A stretch of 64,000 nt of DNA from Dehalococcoidia bacterium UBA1141 (GCA_002311385.1 DCAE01000047.1:52689-116688), one strand, 5' to 3'. Positions 26,936 to 35,732 are shown, counted from the stretch's first letter. Program-made: numbers and translations. Notes: generated by a model from the letters alone, not told the origin.

Positions 26936-27889
26936 CTAAGCGTATCGTATCCTTGGATCGAGAAGCCCGTAAAGAAGGTCAACTGCCAGGTTGACCGCCA
27001 CTATGACCACTCCGATGATAACAATCTCTGCCTGTATCAACGGGTAATCGCGGTGGAACACTCCCTCAATCAGGATCCGACCCATCCCAGGAATCAGGAA
27101 TATGGTTTCTATGACAACCGTTCCGCCGAACAAACGGCCGAACTGCCAGCCGGATATGGTCAAAATGGGCAAGACAGCGTTCTTGAGGCCGTGGCGAAAG
27201 ACTACTACCTGCTCGGCCAAGCCCTTGGACCGGGCCGTGCGCATGTAGTCTTCCCGAAGAATCTCCATCATGGCTGATCGGGTTACCCGGGCGATGAAAG
27301 CCATCTCATAGAAAGCCAAAGCCAAGGCCGGGAAAATCATCTGGTGCAGGTTGGTTAACGGCTCGTCCCACGGTTTTTCATACCCCAGTGGCGCAAGACC
27401 GCCAACACGCACAAGGAACAATATAATCAGCACCGCCACCATGAAGTTGGGAATCCCGATGCCCACCAAGGTAAAGATGCGGGCTGCGTAGTCCAGCCAA
27501 CTGTCCGGTTTAAGCGCGGACAGTATTCCAAATGGGACGGCGACAACCACCGCCATAATGATGCTAAGTACCGCCAGCTCAATAGTTACCGGGATGCGCT
27601 CCTTCAACTCCCCCATGACCGGCGCTTTGAACCAGAAGGAATCGCCGAAGTCCCCTTTGAGCAGGCCGCCTACCCAGTCGAAATACTGGATAAACAGGTT
27701 TTTGTCGGTGCCAAATTGCGCCCGGAGATTTTCCAGGTCCGCCTGGGTATACTCTCCTCCACTATCGCCTTCTAGGAAGGCAATAGCCGGGTCGCCAGGA
27801 ACCAAACGCATCACCACAAAGACAATGATGGTGATTAGAAGCACCGTGGGGAAGAAAAGAGCTATTCTTTTGGCAGCGTATTCTCGCAT
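26936..27889 (-). CDS. ABC transporter permease, DppB/OppB type
   Basis: A 317-residue permease with the typical first helix (KRIALFFPTVLLITIIVFVV), the conserved MRLVPGDPAIAFLEG block and a coupling helix (EDYMRTARSKGLAEQ, then GLKNAVLPILTI). It transports peptides or similar solutes together with the DppC-type partner and the upstream family 5 binding protein. All three genes run leftward. A strong hairpin separates this gene from the binding-protein gene. Confidence 0.93.
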   Translation of the reverse strand: MREYAAKRIALFFPTVLLITIIVFVVMRLVPGDPAIAFLEGDSGGEYTQADLENLRAQFGTDKNLFIQYFDWVGGLLKGDFGDSFWFKAPVMGELKERIPVTIELAVLSIIMAVVVAVPFGILSALKPDSWLDYAARIFTLVGIGIPNFMVAVLIILFLVRVGGLAPLGYEKPWDEPLTNLHQMIFPALALAFYEMAFIARVTRSAMMEILREDYMRTARSKGLAEQVVVFRHGLKNAVLPILTISGWQFGRLFGGTVVIETIFLIPGMGRILIEGVFHRDYPLIQAEIVIIGVVIVAVNLAVDLLYGLLDPRIRYA

Positions 27890-27980
27890 CTAAAAAGACC
27901 CGTCGTCAGCTATCTATCAAGAATTATTCTACCACCAACGCCGATGGCATTAGGAATCACACAAGACATTTCCCGTTAAT

Positions 27981-28020
27981 AACAATGACCTGTCCCATTT
28001 AACTGGGGCAGGTCATTGTT
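27981..28020 (-). terminator. Strong hairpin between the binding-protein and DppB genes
   Basis: A 16-bp stem (AACAATGACCTGTCCC against GGGGCAGGTCATTGTT, one G-U pair) with an 8-base loop. Leftward it is followed by ATTAACGGG with only a weak T stretch. It probably protects or partly terminates the binding-protein mRNA so that this subunit is made in excess over the permeases. Confidence 0.65.
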
Positions 28021-28063
28021 TAGTTCCTTTAGTATGTGACTGGCTCGGAGGCTAAAACTTAGT

Positions 28064-29875
28064 TTAGCGCTGTAGCCAGAGGTCTTCGTGCTTGAAACCG
28101 TACTGTACGGTCTGTGGCACGTTGAAGCCTTGGATATCCTCGTGTACCAGCCAGAAGAACTTGCCCCAATACAGCGTCGTGGAAGGATTATCCACGTATC
28201 CCTTTGATAGATCGCTGACATCGGTGGGGACCAGATATTCTTCGATTTCCTTCAGAATCGCGCGGCGTGCGTCGGGATCCTGCTCGACCTTCTGGAGCTC
28301 GAACTTTTCGCGGATAAACGCGGGTTCCCAGTTGGTGTAATTTCGGGTGGCTCCATCTAGGTAAACGCCGCCCAACAGAGCGTCGGCATCTAAGACGGTC
28401 ATACCCTCACCTTGGCAGGCCAATGCCCAATCGCCTTCGGCGGACCGAGACGTTGCGAACAGAGCATAACCAGCCGCACTTTCGTAGGTCTGGATGTCAC
28501 CCTTGATACCCAGGGCGTCTTCCAGTTGTTGCTTAACGACGGTGCAGACGTCCGGGTAGTTGCCTACTTGCCGGGCATCATAGGCCGTGGTGAAACCATC
28601 GGCGAATCCGGCGTCGGCCATCAATTGCTTGGCCAAAGCCAAGTCCTCTTGACCACCGGCGCTATCTTTCGATCGGATGCCAGGCCATTCGGCACACTCT
28701 TCAAAGCTGTAGCCCATATTCATCATGGGGCAAGGAATCGCTGCAGTATTGTCTTGCAAAAGGTCGTTGATTTGTTGCCGGTCCAACGCCAGGTACATGG
28801 CTTTGCGTACCCGGATATCGTCGAATGGCGCTTTCTTCGAGTTAACCATGAAGAGAACGTTGAAGGTGCCGCCCAACGGGTGGGCAGTAATGTGTCCATT
28901 GGCGGTACCCTTGGTGTCGGCGTCCAACTGCAGGTACTCGGTGGGTTGCAGGTTGGAGAAACCACCATTCATCATCTCCAACTGGCCAGCTTTGAACTGG
29001 GCAATCAGCGTGCCGGTGTCGGTGATTATGAAGTGGTCGATGCTATCGAAGTAAGGTCGGCCCTCTTTGAAGTAGTTGGGATTCTTGACCACCGAGTAGC
29101 TGTTACCCCTCTGGTAATCAGTCAGCATGAAGGGGCCGGAACCCGACTTGTTACTGATGATGTTCTCTGCCTGGTTCAGGTCTATATCCTGCTCAAGAAG
29201 ACTCTTGGGGAGGACTTTCACGTAATCCAAGGCCAGGAACTTGATGAAGGCCCCCGAGGGGAAGGACAGGTTGAACTCCACGGTGTCTGCGTCCACGGCC
29301 CTAACGCCGTTTTCTTCAGCAGGGAGCGTGTAGTTACGGAACAAGCCCGAGCGACCGATTGGCACGTCGGGGTTCATATAACGCGCCATCGTGAATGCAA
29401 TGTCTTCAGCGGTTAGGTCACTTCCATCTTGCCATTTGATACCGGAGCGGATTTTGAAAGTGAAGGTCTGACCACCGTTGGATATTTCCCAGCCAGAGCA
29501 CAGGTCGCAGATAATCTTGGTGGTCTCAACTGTGTCGTACTGTACTAACTGGTTGTAAAGCTGGGAGTAAGCCTGCACGCTTGATAGAGAACCCGAACCG
29601 ATGGGATCCCAGTCCCGGGTATCGGCATAGGCTGACATTCGGATCTCCCCACCGTATTTGGAGTCCGCAGCCGGAACGTCCGTGGCCTCGGGAACCGGTA
29701 CATCGGTAGCGGCCACGGTGGGCCTCGGGGTTGACGTCGGGTCGCCCCCACAAGCAAGAGCAATTATCAGGAGCAAGGCTCCCAATAACGGCAACACTGT
29801 TTTTAGACTTATCATGCGTCGACTCAAATTCATCACTCCTAACATGCGCCGCAAATTGGTTTTCCAATCTGCCAC
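28064..29875 (-). CDS. Family 5 solute-binding lipoprotein of a peptide-type ABC importer
   Basis: A 603-residue binding protein (SBP_bac_5). The leader ends in a lipobox, LLLIIALAC, with the acylated Cys at about residue 42 from the most upstream start; later ATGs at 29833 and 29815 give a more usual short leader. A Thr/Pro-rich linker (GGDPTSTPRPTVAATDVP) follows. Family blocks include FTFKIRSGIKWQDGSDLTAED and FNVLFMVNSKKAPFDDIRVR. The protein captures peptides or other organic solutes outside the membrane and delivers them to the two permeases downstream. The substrate is unknown. Confidence 0.93.
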   Translation of the reverse strand: MADWKTNLRRMLGVMNLSRRMISLKTVLPLLGALLLIIALACGGDPTSTPRPTVAATDVPVPEATDVPAADSKYGGEIRMSAYADTRDWDPIGSGSLSSVQAYSQLYNQLVQYDTVETTKIICDLCSGWEISNGGQTFTFKIRSGIKWQDGSDLTAEDIAFTMARYMNPDVPIGRSGLFRNYTLPAEENGVRAVDADTVEFNLSFPSGAFIKFLALDYVKVLPKSLLEQDIDLNQAENIISNKSGSGPFMLTDYQRGNSYSVVKNPNYFKEGRPYFDSIDHFIITDTGTLIAQFKAGQLEMMNGGFSNLQPTEYLQLDADTKGTANGHITAHPLGGTFNVLFMVNSKKAPFDDIRVRKAMYLALDRQQINDLLQDNTAAIPCPMMNMGYSFEECAEWPGIRSKDSAGGQEDLALAKQLMADAGFADGFTTAYDARQVGNYPDVCTVVKQQLEDALGIKGDIQTYESAAGYALFATSRSAEGDWALACQGEGMTVLDADALLGGVYLDGATRNYTNWEPAFIREKFELQKVEQDPDARRAILKEIEEYLVPTDVSDLSKGYVDNPSTTLYWGKFFWLVHEDIQGFNVPQTVQYGFKHEDLWLQR

Positions 29876-30119
29876 AGATTTCTACCCCCGGTAGTAGTCT
29901 GAGTGTAAACGCCACTCTAGAAACTATCGCAGACGATAGAATCATATCTGAAATCCGTGGAATCTTAGCCGAAAACACCAGCAAAGTCAAGAAATTTCAG
30001 CCGACAGAATGCCGCCAACTGGACGATTATCGCCTTCTATTTTTTCTCTTCTTTAGGTGCGCTTTTATCTTCTCGAGTTTCGTATGTTGCCCCATGAAGC
30101 AGCCAACTAATGTGGCCGA

Positions 30120-30455
30120 CTAAGTCGCCAACTTTCGATAAGGCTCCAACCAGTAATCGGCAGCTGCCCAAGTCTCGTCAAAGGTCTTATCGTCGTTGCT
30201 ATCCTCGCTCAAACTCGTGATGGACACCAAATCGGAGATTAGCAGCCGCCCGCCGTTGTTGCCGTCGAACACCAAGGTCCGGGTTCTTGGGTAAAAATGC
30301 CGGTTGCAATATGAATCCACCCAATCAGAAACAGCGATGAGGAGCTGAAACATCTCGTCGTCATCGCCGCTGCCCGCCGCCGGGTCCTTGAGCAGACTAT
30401 CGTCTTTCAATTTGGTCAGGTCTCCATATATAGACCTGTAGGCTTCTCGGCCCAT
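30120..30455 (-). CDS. Phage head-tail connector-like protein
   Basis: A 111-residue protein with a helical N-terminus and the segment LIAVSDWVDSYCNRHFYPRT, which matches the pattern of gp6-like head-tail adaptor proteins (helix, then CNRHFYP and beta-strands). The ATG is preceded by AAAGGAGG. It is the last gene of the leftward head module; no tail gene follows, and the next gene is a host lipoprotein. Assignment rests on this motif and its position after capsid genes. Confidence 0.7.
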   Translation of the reverse strand: MGREAYRSIYGDLTKLKDDSLLKDPAAGSGDDDEMFQLLIAVSDWVDSYCNRHFYPRTRTLVFDGNNGGRLLISDLVSITSLSEDSNDDKTFDETWAAADYWLEPYRKLAT

Positions 30456-30504
30456 CCAGCCTCCTTTGCTTCACTAATTAAATTAAGAGTGCTCTGTAAT
30501 TAAC

Positions 30505-30924
30505 CTAAGACTGCTCCGACATCGGTTCACAAAACCGTGATCGAGTACTCGGAGCAGTGCCCCGCCAACGGCCGCTCAACACCTCGTCCCGATTTCCCTT
30601 GGGGCCCTGGTCTTTCAAAAACGTTCGTGTGACGGCGCTGTCTGAGTCGGGTACCGCAAGAACGTCTATCGCACGATTGGGCGCAGTAATCATGTTGCCT
30701 GCGTCGCCAAAGAAAAGCTCCCACAAGTGTCGACCGTCGCTGGCCTGTTGTAATACCTTGACGCGGACAAACCTCAGCTTCTTCCCGGAAGTAGGCGTCA
30801 ATATCGTCTGCCGGCCTATGTTCGTGCTGGCATCCACGACTGTGATCAACAACTGGTAGTTGCGTCGACGCAACAAAGGTTGGTAAGCCCGGCGGGCAGC
30901 GCCGCCCAGCCCAAGAGATGGCAT
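30505..30924 (-). CDS. Phage-module protein, tandem paralogue B
   Basis: A 139-residue protein of unknown function, clearly paralogous to the next gene upstream: both contain DGRHLWEL, a TRTFLK.QGP.G.RDEVLSGRW block and GTAP near the end. The C-terminal 15 residues diverge (SRFCEPMSEQS) from the paralogue's VHKIVVEYTEES, perhaps through a 3' frameshift. The N-terminus is basic. Position between small structural genes and the connector suggests a virion or head-completion component; this is inference. Confidence 0.6.
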   Translation of the reverse strand: MPSLGLGGAARRAYQPLLRRRNYQLLITVVDASTNIGRQTILTPTSGKKLRFVRVKVLQQASDGRHLWELFFGDAGNMITAPNRAIDVLAVPDSDSAVTRTFLKDQGPKGNRDEVLSGRWRGTAPSTRSRFCEPMSEQS

Positions 30925-30927
30925 CTT

Positions 30928-31338
30928 CTAGGACTCCTCGGTGTATTCGACCACGATTTTATGGACGGTGGTTGGGGCTGTTCCCAGCCACCGTCCGCTC
31001 AAGACCTCGTCCCGTAAACCTCTAGGGCCTTGGGATTTGAGGAACGTCCTTGTCGACACCTCACCTTCGTTGGGAACGTCCAAGATGTCCACCGCCTTTA
31101 AAGGGTTAACCGCGATGTCGCTCCCGGTACCGAAATAAAGCTCCCACAGGTGCCTGCCGTCGACTTGCTCCTGGATTACCCTGGCCCGGAGAAGGCGTAT
31201 CCGCCTCCCTTTAGAAGGGGTTGCCAAGGTGTCCCTAGTGTTGGATGTGTTGGAGTCGTGGGCGTTAACCAGAGCTACGTAGGGTCTTTGTCTCACGTTG
31301 GCGGAGCGGTTTCTGGACGCTTTTCTTGATGTCGTCAC
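30928..31338 (-). CDS. Phage-module protein, tandem paralogue A
   Basis: A 136-residue protein with a basic N-terminus (SRKASRNRSANVRQRP) and a beta-rich body. The GTG start overlaps the stop of the preceding small gene (GTGA). It shares about 40% of positions by eye with the following gene, including DGRHLWELYFG and RDEVLSGRWLGTAP, so the pair arose by tandem duplication. I do not recognise the family. Context implies a structural or head-decoration role. Confidence 0.6.
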   Translation of the reverse strand: MTTSRKASRNRSANVRQRPYVALVNAHDSNTSNTRDTLATPSKGRRIRLLRARVIQEQVDGRHLWELYFGTGSDIAVNPLKAVDILDVPNEGEVSTRTFLKSQGPRGLRDEVLSGRWLGTAPTTVHKIVVEYTEES

Positions 31339-31520
31339 TTGAACAGCCTTCCGATACCCGCGCCGCCCAAGCCAGCTATGGCGGCCAGAGACGCAGTCAG
31401 GGCGTTTCCGTTGATACCTTGGCTTAGCGCATAGCCTTCCAACCCGGTGATGGCAAAAATCGTGAGTCCGGCTACGGCGGCGTAGGCTTTGGAAACATTC
31501 GGCTTAATAATTTGGCTCAT
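31335..31520 (-). CDS. Small membrane protein of the phage module (holin-like size)
   Basis: Start chosen at ATG 31520 with AGAGGA upstream, giving 61 residues. It has one or two weakly hydrophobic Ala/Gly-rich helices (AYAAVAGLTIFAITGLEGYA and ASLAAIAGLGGAGIG) and a basic end (GRLFK). The size and composition are holin-like, but no endolysin is present, so this remains a guess. Confidence 0.5.
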   Translation of the reverse strand: MSQIIKPNVSKAYAAVAGLTIFAITGLEGYALSQGINGNALTASLAAIAGLGGAGIGRLFK

Positions 31521-31632
31521 TGATCCTCTTGGGAACCTCCTGTAATTCACGGGTTCTGTTTGCTTATCTAGCTGCCTTGATGGTGGGTGAATCCCTTGAA
31601 TGTGCGCTCCTAGATACTTCCGATGTGGGTTC

Positions 31633-31905
31633 CTAGATGCTCCCAATGAAGTCCACCTGATCGTTGTTGTTGGCTGCATCGGCCCAGAACTGGGCGGTGG
31701 AGGCCGGGTTAGCCAACTGGAACTGGATTGACTCTCCCGGTGTCAGGGTCATGCCGGCCGACGAGGACACGTCGCCACCGCCCAAGTAAATGTCGCCGGT
31801 ATTGTTCGACCTGGCCTTGAACACGGCGGTTTTGAAATTGCCCTTGTGGGCGGCCTGAACCCTGGTTCCGGCGGAAGCCACTGCTATCGTTCCCGATACG
31901 ACCAT
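31633..31905 (-). CDS. Small beta-rich phage structural protein
   Basis: Start chosen at ATG 31905, which overlaps the previous stop as TAATG, giving 90 residues. The body (NTGDIYLGGGDVSSSAGMTL, then PGESIQFQLAN) has the pattern of small virion decoration or fibre-attachment domains found in many tailed-phage genomes. It lies directly downstream of the 204-residue structural-type gene in the leftward head module. Confidence 0.6.
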   Translation of the reverse strand: MVVSGTIAVASAGTRVQAAHKGNFKTAVFKARSNNTGDIYLGGGDVSSSAGMTLTPGESIQFQLANPASTAQFWADAANNNDQVDFIGSI

Positions 31906-32519
31906 TATTCCTCCACCCCGAAAACCATGCCGGAAACGGTGGCGTTGCTGGTGACGTCCAGGTCCAAGGTGTTGTCGGCTGTGGCCAAGAGCAGCCCTTC
32001 TCCCAAGGCTGGAGCGTTGTGGGTCCCCGCCGCCGCCAAGAGCGGTGTTTGGGCGATGACCGTCCCTGCTGCGCCGCTGTCTTGGAATTCCAAAGCAGCC
32101 CCGGCGCTGGTTGATAGGACCCATCCCAAGAGCCTGACCTTTTTGCCGGAACCAGGAGTCCAAACCGTGGCGGGGCTGCCGGCCGTTATGGCCACTGCGT
32201 CAATCATCTTGAAGGTGTCTGGCGTGAACGACAGCTTCAGTCGGCCTGCGGCGTCAACCAGCAGGTCAGCTATGTCTCCAGCTGCCACGGCAGGTATCGT
32301 TGTGCGATAGACACCGCCGATGCGTAGAGGGTTGCCTAGGGCCGCAGCATCATGGGCGGCAGCGCCGGATATCAGTGCTCTCCCAGCGGCGTCCAGTAGT
32401 AGGTAGGCATTATCCCCATCGGCTACCGACGGGGGAGTGGCTTGGTATTTGGAACCGACGCGCACCAGCCGGTCTTTGGTGTCGGCAGGAGCGTGATGCG
32501 CTCCCTCTGAATAACCCAT
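31905..32519 (-). CDS. Phage structural-type protein with an internal duplication
   Basis: A 204-residue Ala/Gly-rich protein. Two N-terminal units repeat each other: VGSKYQATPPSVADGDNAYL with LLDAAGRAL, and IGGVYRTTIPAVAAGDIADL with LVDAAGRLKL. The C-terminal half (TVWTPGSGKKVRLLGWVLST) is a beta-sandwich-like domain. This layout resembles phage head-fibre or decoration proteins. AGAGGAAG precedes the ATG. It follows the 154-residue structural gene. Confidence 0.6.
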   Translation of the reverse strand: MGYSEGAHHAPADTKDRLVRVGSKYQATPPSVADGDNAYLLLDAAGRALISGAAAHDAAALGNPLRIGGVYRTTIPAVAAGDIADLLVDAAGRLKLSFTPDTFKMIDAVAITAGSPATVWTPGSGKKVRLLGWVLSTSAGAALEFQDSGAAGTVIAQTPLLAAAGTHNAPALGEGLLLATADNTLDLDVTSNATVSGMVFGVEE

Positions 32520-32642
32520 GCTTAAACTTCCTCTTATAAGACTGCTTGCGTTAGAACATGTTGAAACGAACTAGATAGAGTGATAGCCCCGGCCCTTGGC
32601 GAATGCAAAGACCGGGACCCGAAGAGAACCGTTAACCTGTGG

Positions 32643-33107
32643 CTAGCTCAGGGGAACGTATTCAATGATTACTTTGCCCACTAGGCTGGCGGCGTTTTGA
32701 ACAAGAATCTTGCCGGTGACGTGGTCGTTGGTGCCACCCTTCTTGTCCCATTTGACCGGGGCTCCGCCATTGGAGCCAGCGCTCTTGTGGCGGTCGGAAG
32801 TACCGGTGGCGTTCAGGTCCAACCCATCTATGATGTCGTCTCCCGTGTCGGTGGCTCCATCCACCAAGTCCACATCCAGGACCGAACTGGCGGTGCCGCC
32901 AGCGGTGGTGATGTCGACGATTACGTTGGTGACCAAACAGTCCACTCTTTCGGGGTTCTGTATGGCGAAGGCGAAGGCATTGGCGTTGCCCGATGCCAGG
33001 TCTTCGACGATATAACGCTTCATTACATAGGAGATGCCGCTCTGGTCCGGGGACAGCATGTTCTTCACCGCCTCGGCGGCGGGTTCGGCTTGGCTAATGG
33101 TTGTCAT
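32643..33107 (-). CDS. Phage head-module structural-type protein
   Basis: A 154-residue protein with a predicted beta-rich body (CLVTNVIVDITTAGGTASS, then DDIIDGLDLNATG and DHVTGKILVQNAASLVGK). I recognise the type from phage head operons, downstream of the capsid gene, but not a specific function; a decoration or minor head protein is likely. AAGAGGAG precedes the ATG. A terminator separates it from the capsid gene upstream. Confidence 0.6.
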   Translation of the reverse strand: MTTISQAEPAAEAVKNMLSPDQSGISYVMKRYIVEDLASGNANAFAFAIQNPERVDCLVTNVIVDITTAGGTASSVLDVDLVDGATDTGDDIIDGLDLNATGTSDRHKSAGSNGGAPVKWDKKGGTNDHVTGKILVQNAASLVGKVIIEYVPLS

Positions 33108-33205
33108 GAAATCTCCTCTTATGCGTGTGTGAGTCCCGGTATGATTCAGGTTGTTAGGTAAAAATTCACCGGGATTACTAGGCGGGATTCGCTTGTTGTC
33201 GTAAA

Positions 33206-33242
33206 AAACGGTGGCATCGGCGCCTGGCTTATGCCACTGTTT
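33206..33242 (-). terminator. Intrinsic terminator after the capsid gene
   Basis: Read leftward, AAACAGTGGCAT pairs with ATGCCACCGTTT across a 13-base loop and is followed by TTTT. It lies 30 bases after the capsid stop and before the next head gene, so it should set the capsid transcript apart. Confidence 0.8.
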
Positions 33243-33274
33243 CTACAACGCCGGTGTAAAGGCAACCCCGTTGT

Positions 33275-34296
33275 TTACGCAACCCCGGTTATGTTGTACT
33301 GCAGGGCCGTGTGAGTAGCCGTGGAGCGGCTGCCGGTGCGCTCTTGCAGGGCGATGCGGAAACTAACCACCATGATGTTTTGGCGCTTCTGCGGGTCCCG
33401 GACGGTTTCGATGGTGAGCTCCCGTTTGAATCCCACCCGCCATTGACTCCGGTTGACCGCCAGCAATCGGCCCGTGTCGCTGCCGTTGCCAGCATCCGTG
33501 ACCTTGCCGTCGGTGTCAGCCAACTTCATCAGCTCGGATACGATGACCGGTATGCCTTCCACCGCTCCCAACTGTCCGGTCAAGACGGTCGCCTGAGGGC
33601 CGAACTTGTCCAACGTGCGGAAGTTATCGATGCTGAGAGCCCGAATAAAAGTGTTCACATCGGTGATGTAAGCGGTGTCCGACGGGCGCACGCCATACTT
33701 GCCCATCTTGGTGCAGATTTCATTGAACATGTCATCGGATACTCCACCGGCGTGGTTGTTGGCCTGTCCTGTGTTATCCACGAGGGGCAGGTGGAGCAAC
33801 CCGTCGAAGCCCAATAGCCATTGCCCTTTCCCGGCGTCGATGACGGCAATCGTTGCACCGTCCGCATTTATGTTGTTGGTGACGGTGGTGTCGCCATTTA
33901 GGATGACGTCGTCGATAACTTCCCTGGCGTTTCGGAGCAGACCCCGCCGTAATTCCTCCATCATGGCGATGACCGAGTCTTCGTCCAACTCATACGACCA
34001 AGGCACCTCGGCCACCAATTCGTAGGCCGTTAGCGTTTGCCGGGCGGTGGTGAGGGAGGAGCTCTTGGTCGCCACGTTCTCAGTGCCCGGATACCAGTTG
34101 ACGTCGCTCAACTGCAGAGGGATCTGGAAAGGATTGCTGGGCATCTGTATCGTGTTGAACAGAGGGGCTACAGCGGTCTCCAAGTTGACGTCGCTCACAG
34201 AGCCCGGGCTTCCTGAGTATCCACCAACTCGTCGCCGGTGTCCGCCGTTGTCGAGTCCATGGCGGCTTTGAAATTTCCTTGCCAATCCTCCAGCAT
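33275..34296 (-). pseudogene. Major capsid protein (HK97 fold), disrupted by a 1-nt frameshift near the 5' end
   Basis: The main open frame encodes an HK97-type capsid body (VNLETAVAPLFNTIQMPSNP, AYELVAEVPWSYELDEDSVI, VEGIPVIVSELM). Its first 28 codons read as basic non-protein-like sequence. In the adjacent frame an ATG at 34296, directly after the previous stop (TGAATG), encodes MLEDWQGNFKAAMDSTTADT and ends ARAL-stop at TGA 34195-34197. Restoring one G there (TGG for TG) joins ARALW to SDVNLETAVAP, a natural capsid sequence. So a single deleted base at about 34196 breaks the gene, or the base was missed in sequencing. Confidence 0.8.
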
Positions 34297-34608
34297 TCAG
34301 GGATTCAAGCCGGAGGGCTCACGAACCTGGGCGGTCAACAGACTCCGAACGCAAGCCATGTCCAGCAAGTCCAGGCCCAAATATTTGCCATAGGGCACGC
34401 GGACCCGGTCTCCGTCGGTGTATTTGGCCAAGATCGACCGCTTCTCGCCGTCCCGCCAAGCGTTCTGCACCCGCCCCAATTCCGACACGATGCGCCCCAC
34501 TTCCTCTTTAAGCGGCGTCAATTCGGCATCCATGCGAGATTGGTAGAAATCTCGGATGCCCGCCATCTCCCGCTTGATGAGTTCCATGTCCTGTGTTCCG
34601 ATGGTCAT
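34297..34608 (-). CDS. Coiled-coil phage head protein, possible scaffold
   Basis: A 103-residue, mostly helical protein (IKREMAGIRDFYQSRMDAEL, then KEEVGRIVSELGRVQNA) lying between the prohead protease and the capsid gene. In HK97-like modules this slot often holds a scaffold or delta-domain protein that guides capsid assembly. TAGGAGG precedes the ATG and the stop abuts the capsid ATG. Function is inferred from position and coiled-coil composition. Confidence 0.6.
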   Translation of the reverse strand: MTIGTQDMELIKREMAGIRDFYQSRMDAELTPLKEEVGRIVSELGRVQNAWRDGEKRSILAKYTDGDRVRVPYGKYLGLDLLDMACVRSLLTAQVREPSGLNP

Positions 34609-34719
34609 TTATGCCTCCTAATGCGATTATTGTTGTGAGTAAACCGCTTGCAAGTTGCCCGTCCGCTTAATCCTCATACTTCCGGCTCGTGACCGTTTCC
34701 GGTTCCCTAATTAATAATG

Positions 34720-35640
34720 TTAGCTGCGGCACTCCCTCAGCAGTTCCAGGATTTCCAGCACTCCGTTCTCGTCCCTTGGGTAAAATTCGCTAGGGGAAAT
34801 CGCCCTTTCCACCCCCTCAGCTTCCTGAACCAGTTCTTGCGCCAGTTTTGCCATGTCGTCTATTCGGGCCGAGATTACGCTCCACATGAACTCAAAGGCC
34901 GGGCCTCCGGCATTTATGGAATTGGAGCGCGCACGGAGACCGGTGCCGGAAGGGCTCTCACCAGCAGAGGTTGTCCCACCTAGGCAATGACGCAGGTATT
35001 CCGCGGTCAATGGAGCCTCGTCTAAAGCTCGCTTCAGTGCGCTGCGGTTGGCGGGCACCGGGACGGCGCTCACCTCCAGAAGCTCTTGCTCCAAGAAGCG
35101 GATCCCCAGCAGGGCTCCCGATTTTTCGTCCCTCCGCTCCTCGAACTTCAGCGGCTTGAACCCTACGGAGACGCCCCGTTGGTAGCCAGCTTGGTACAGG
35201 CTCGATACCTCTTGGGCGAAGGCGGTAGGAGCGAAATCCACCCGGGCCAGCAGCCTATGGGGTTCCAGCCACGTTTCCACCGCCCGACCGATTACGGGAC
35301 GGGCATAATCGTGGGCCCAGAGGAAAACCGGGTTCTTTCTGTAAGAGTCCAGGTTCCAGCCCGCAGTTGCGATGACATCGCCGTGCCGGTCCACCTCATC
35401 GGTTGAGAGAACGAATGAAATGGAGTTCGGCTGATGTGATTTTGGGCGGGAAGCTGGGTCATCGCTGTTGGGGTAATCCGAGTTTTCGGTGACTGGATCT
35501 AGGGTGGCCGTCTGGTTGCCGGGATCAAACCACTTGCGTAACAATGGAGCATCACCCACTCCCTTGCGATTGGCCTCCAGCGCTTCCAATAGCCTCTCCC
35601 TATGCCAGGAATTCATGGCCAAAGGGTCCTGTTCCAACAT
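34720..35640 (-). CDS. HK97-family prohead protease
   Basis: A 306-residue protease (start ATG 35640 after AAAGGGGGTGG; TTG 35667 is an alternative). The core is FVLSTDEVDRHGDVIATAGW, then NPVFLWAHDYARPVIGRA with the catalytic His, and GYQRGVSVGFKPL with the catalytic Ser. The C-terminal block LLEVSAVPVPANRSALKRAL is typical of the family. The enzyme cleaves scaffold and capsid N-termini during head maturation. Its usual upstream neighbour, the portal gene, is absent here and is found at 54.5 kb. Confidence 0.9.
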   Translation of the reverse strand: MLEQDPLAMNSWHRERLLEALEANRKGVGDAPLLRKWFDPGNQTATLDPVTENSDYPNSDDPASRPKSHQPNSISFVLSTDEVDRHGDVIATAGWNLDSYRKNPVFLWAHDYARPVIGRAVETWLEPHRLLARVDFAPTAFAQEVSSLYQAGYQRGVSVGFKPLKFEERRDEKSGALLGIRFLEQELLEVSAVPVPANRSALKRALDEAPLTAEYLRHCLGGTTSAGESPSGTGLRARSNSINAGGPAFEFMWSVISARIDDMAKLAQELVQEAEGVERAISPSEFYPRDENGVLEILELLRECRS

Positions 35641-35701
35641 GCCACCCCCTTTTCGACGTTCCATCAATCATTGGGGTTTTTCAAGTCGCCAGGCAACAAA
35701 A

Positions 35702-35732
35702 ACGGGACACACTCATTCAGGGTGTGTCCCGT
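35702..35732 (-). terminator. Intrinsic terminator upstream of the prohead protease
   Basis: Read leftward, CGGGACACACCCTG pairs with the reverse complement across a short loop and is followed by TTTTT. No leftward gene exists to its right before 38 kb, so it has no obvious transcript to end. This fits a rearrangement nearby or a barrier insulating the phage genes. Confidence 0.8.

Noticed and set aside
30505..30560. 3' frameshift in tandem paralogue B
   Set aside because: The C-terminus differs from its paralogue, but none of the other frames gives a convincingly better match, so simple divergence is as likely.
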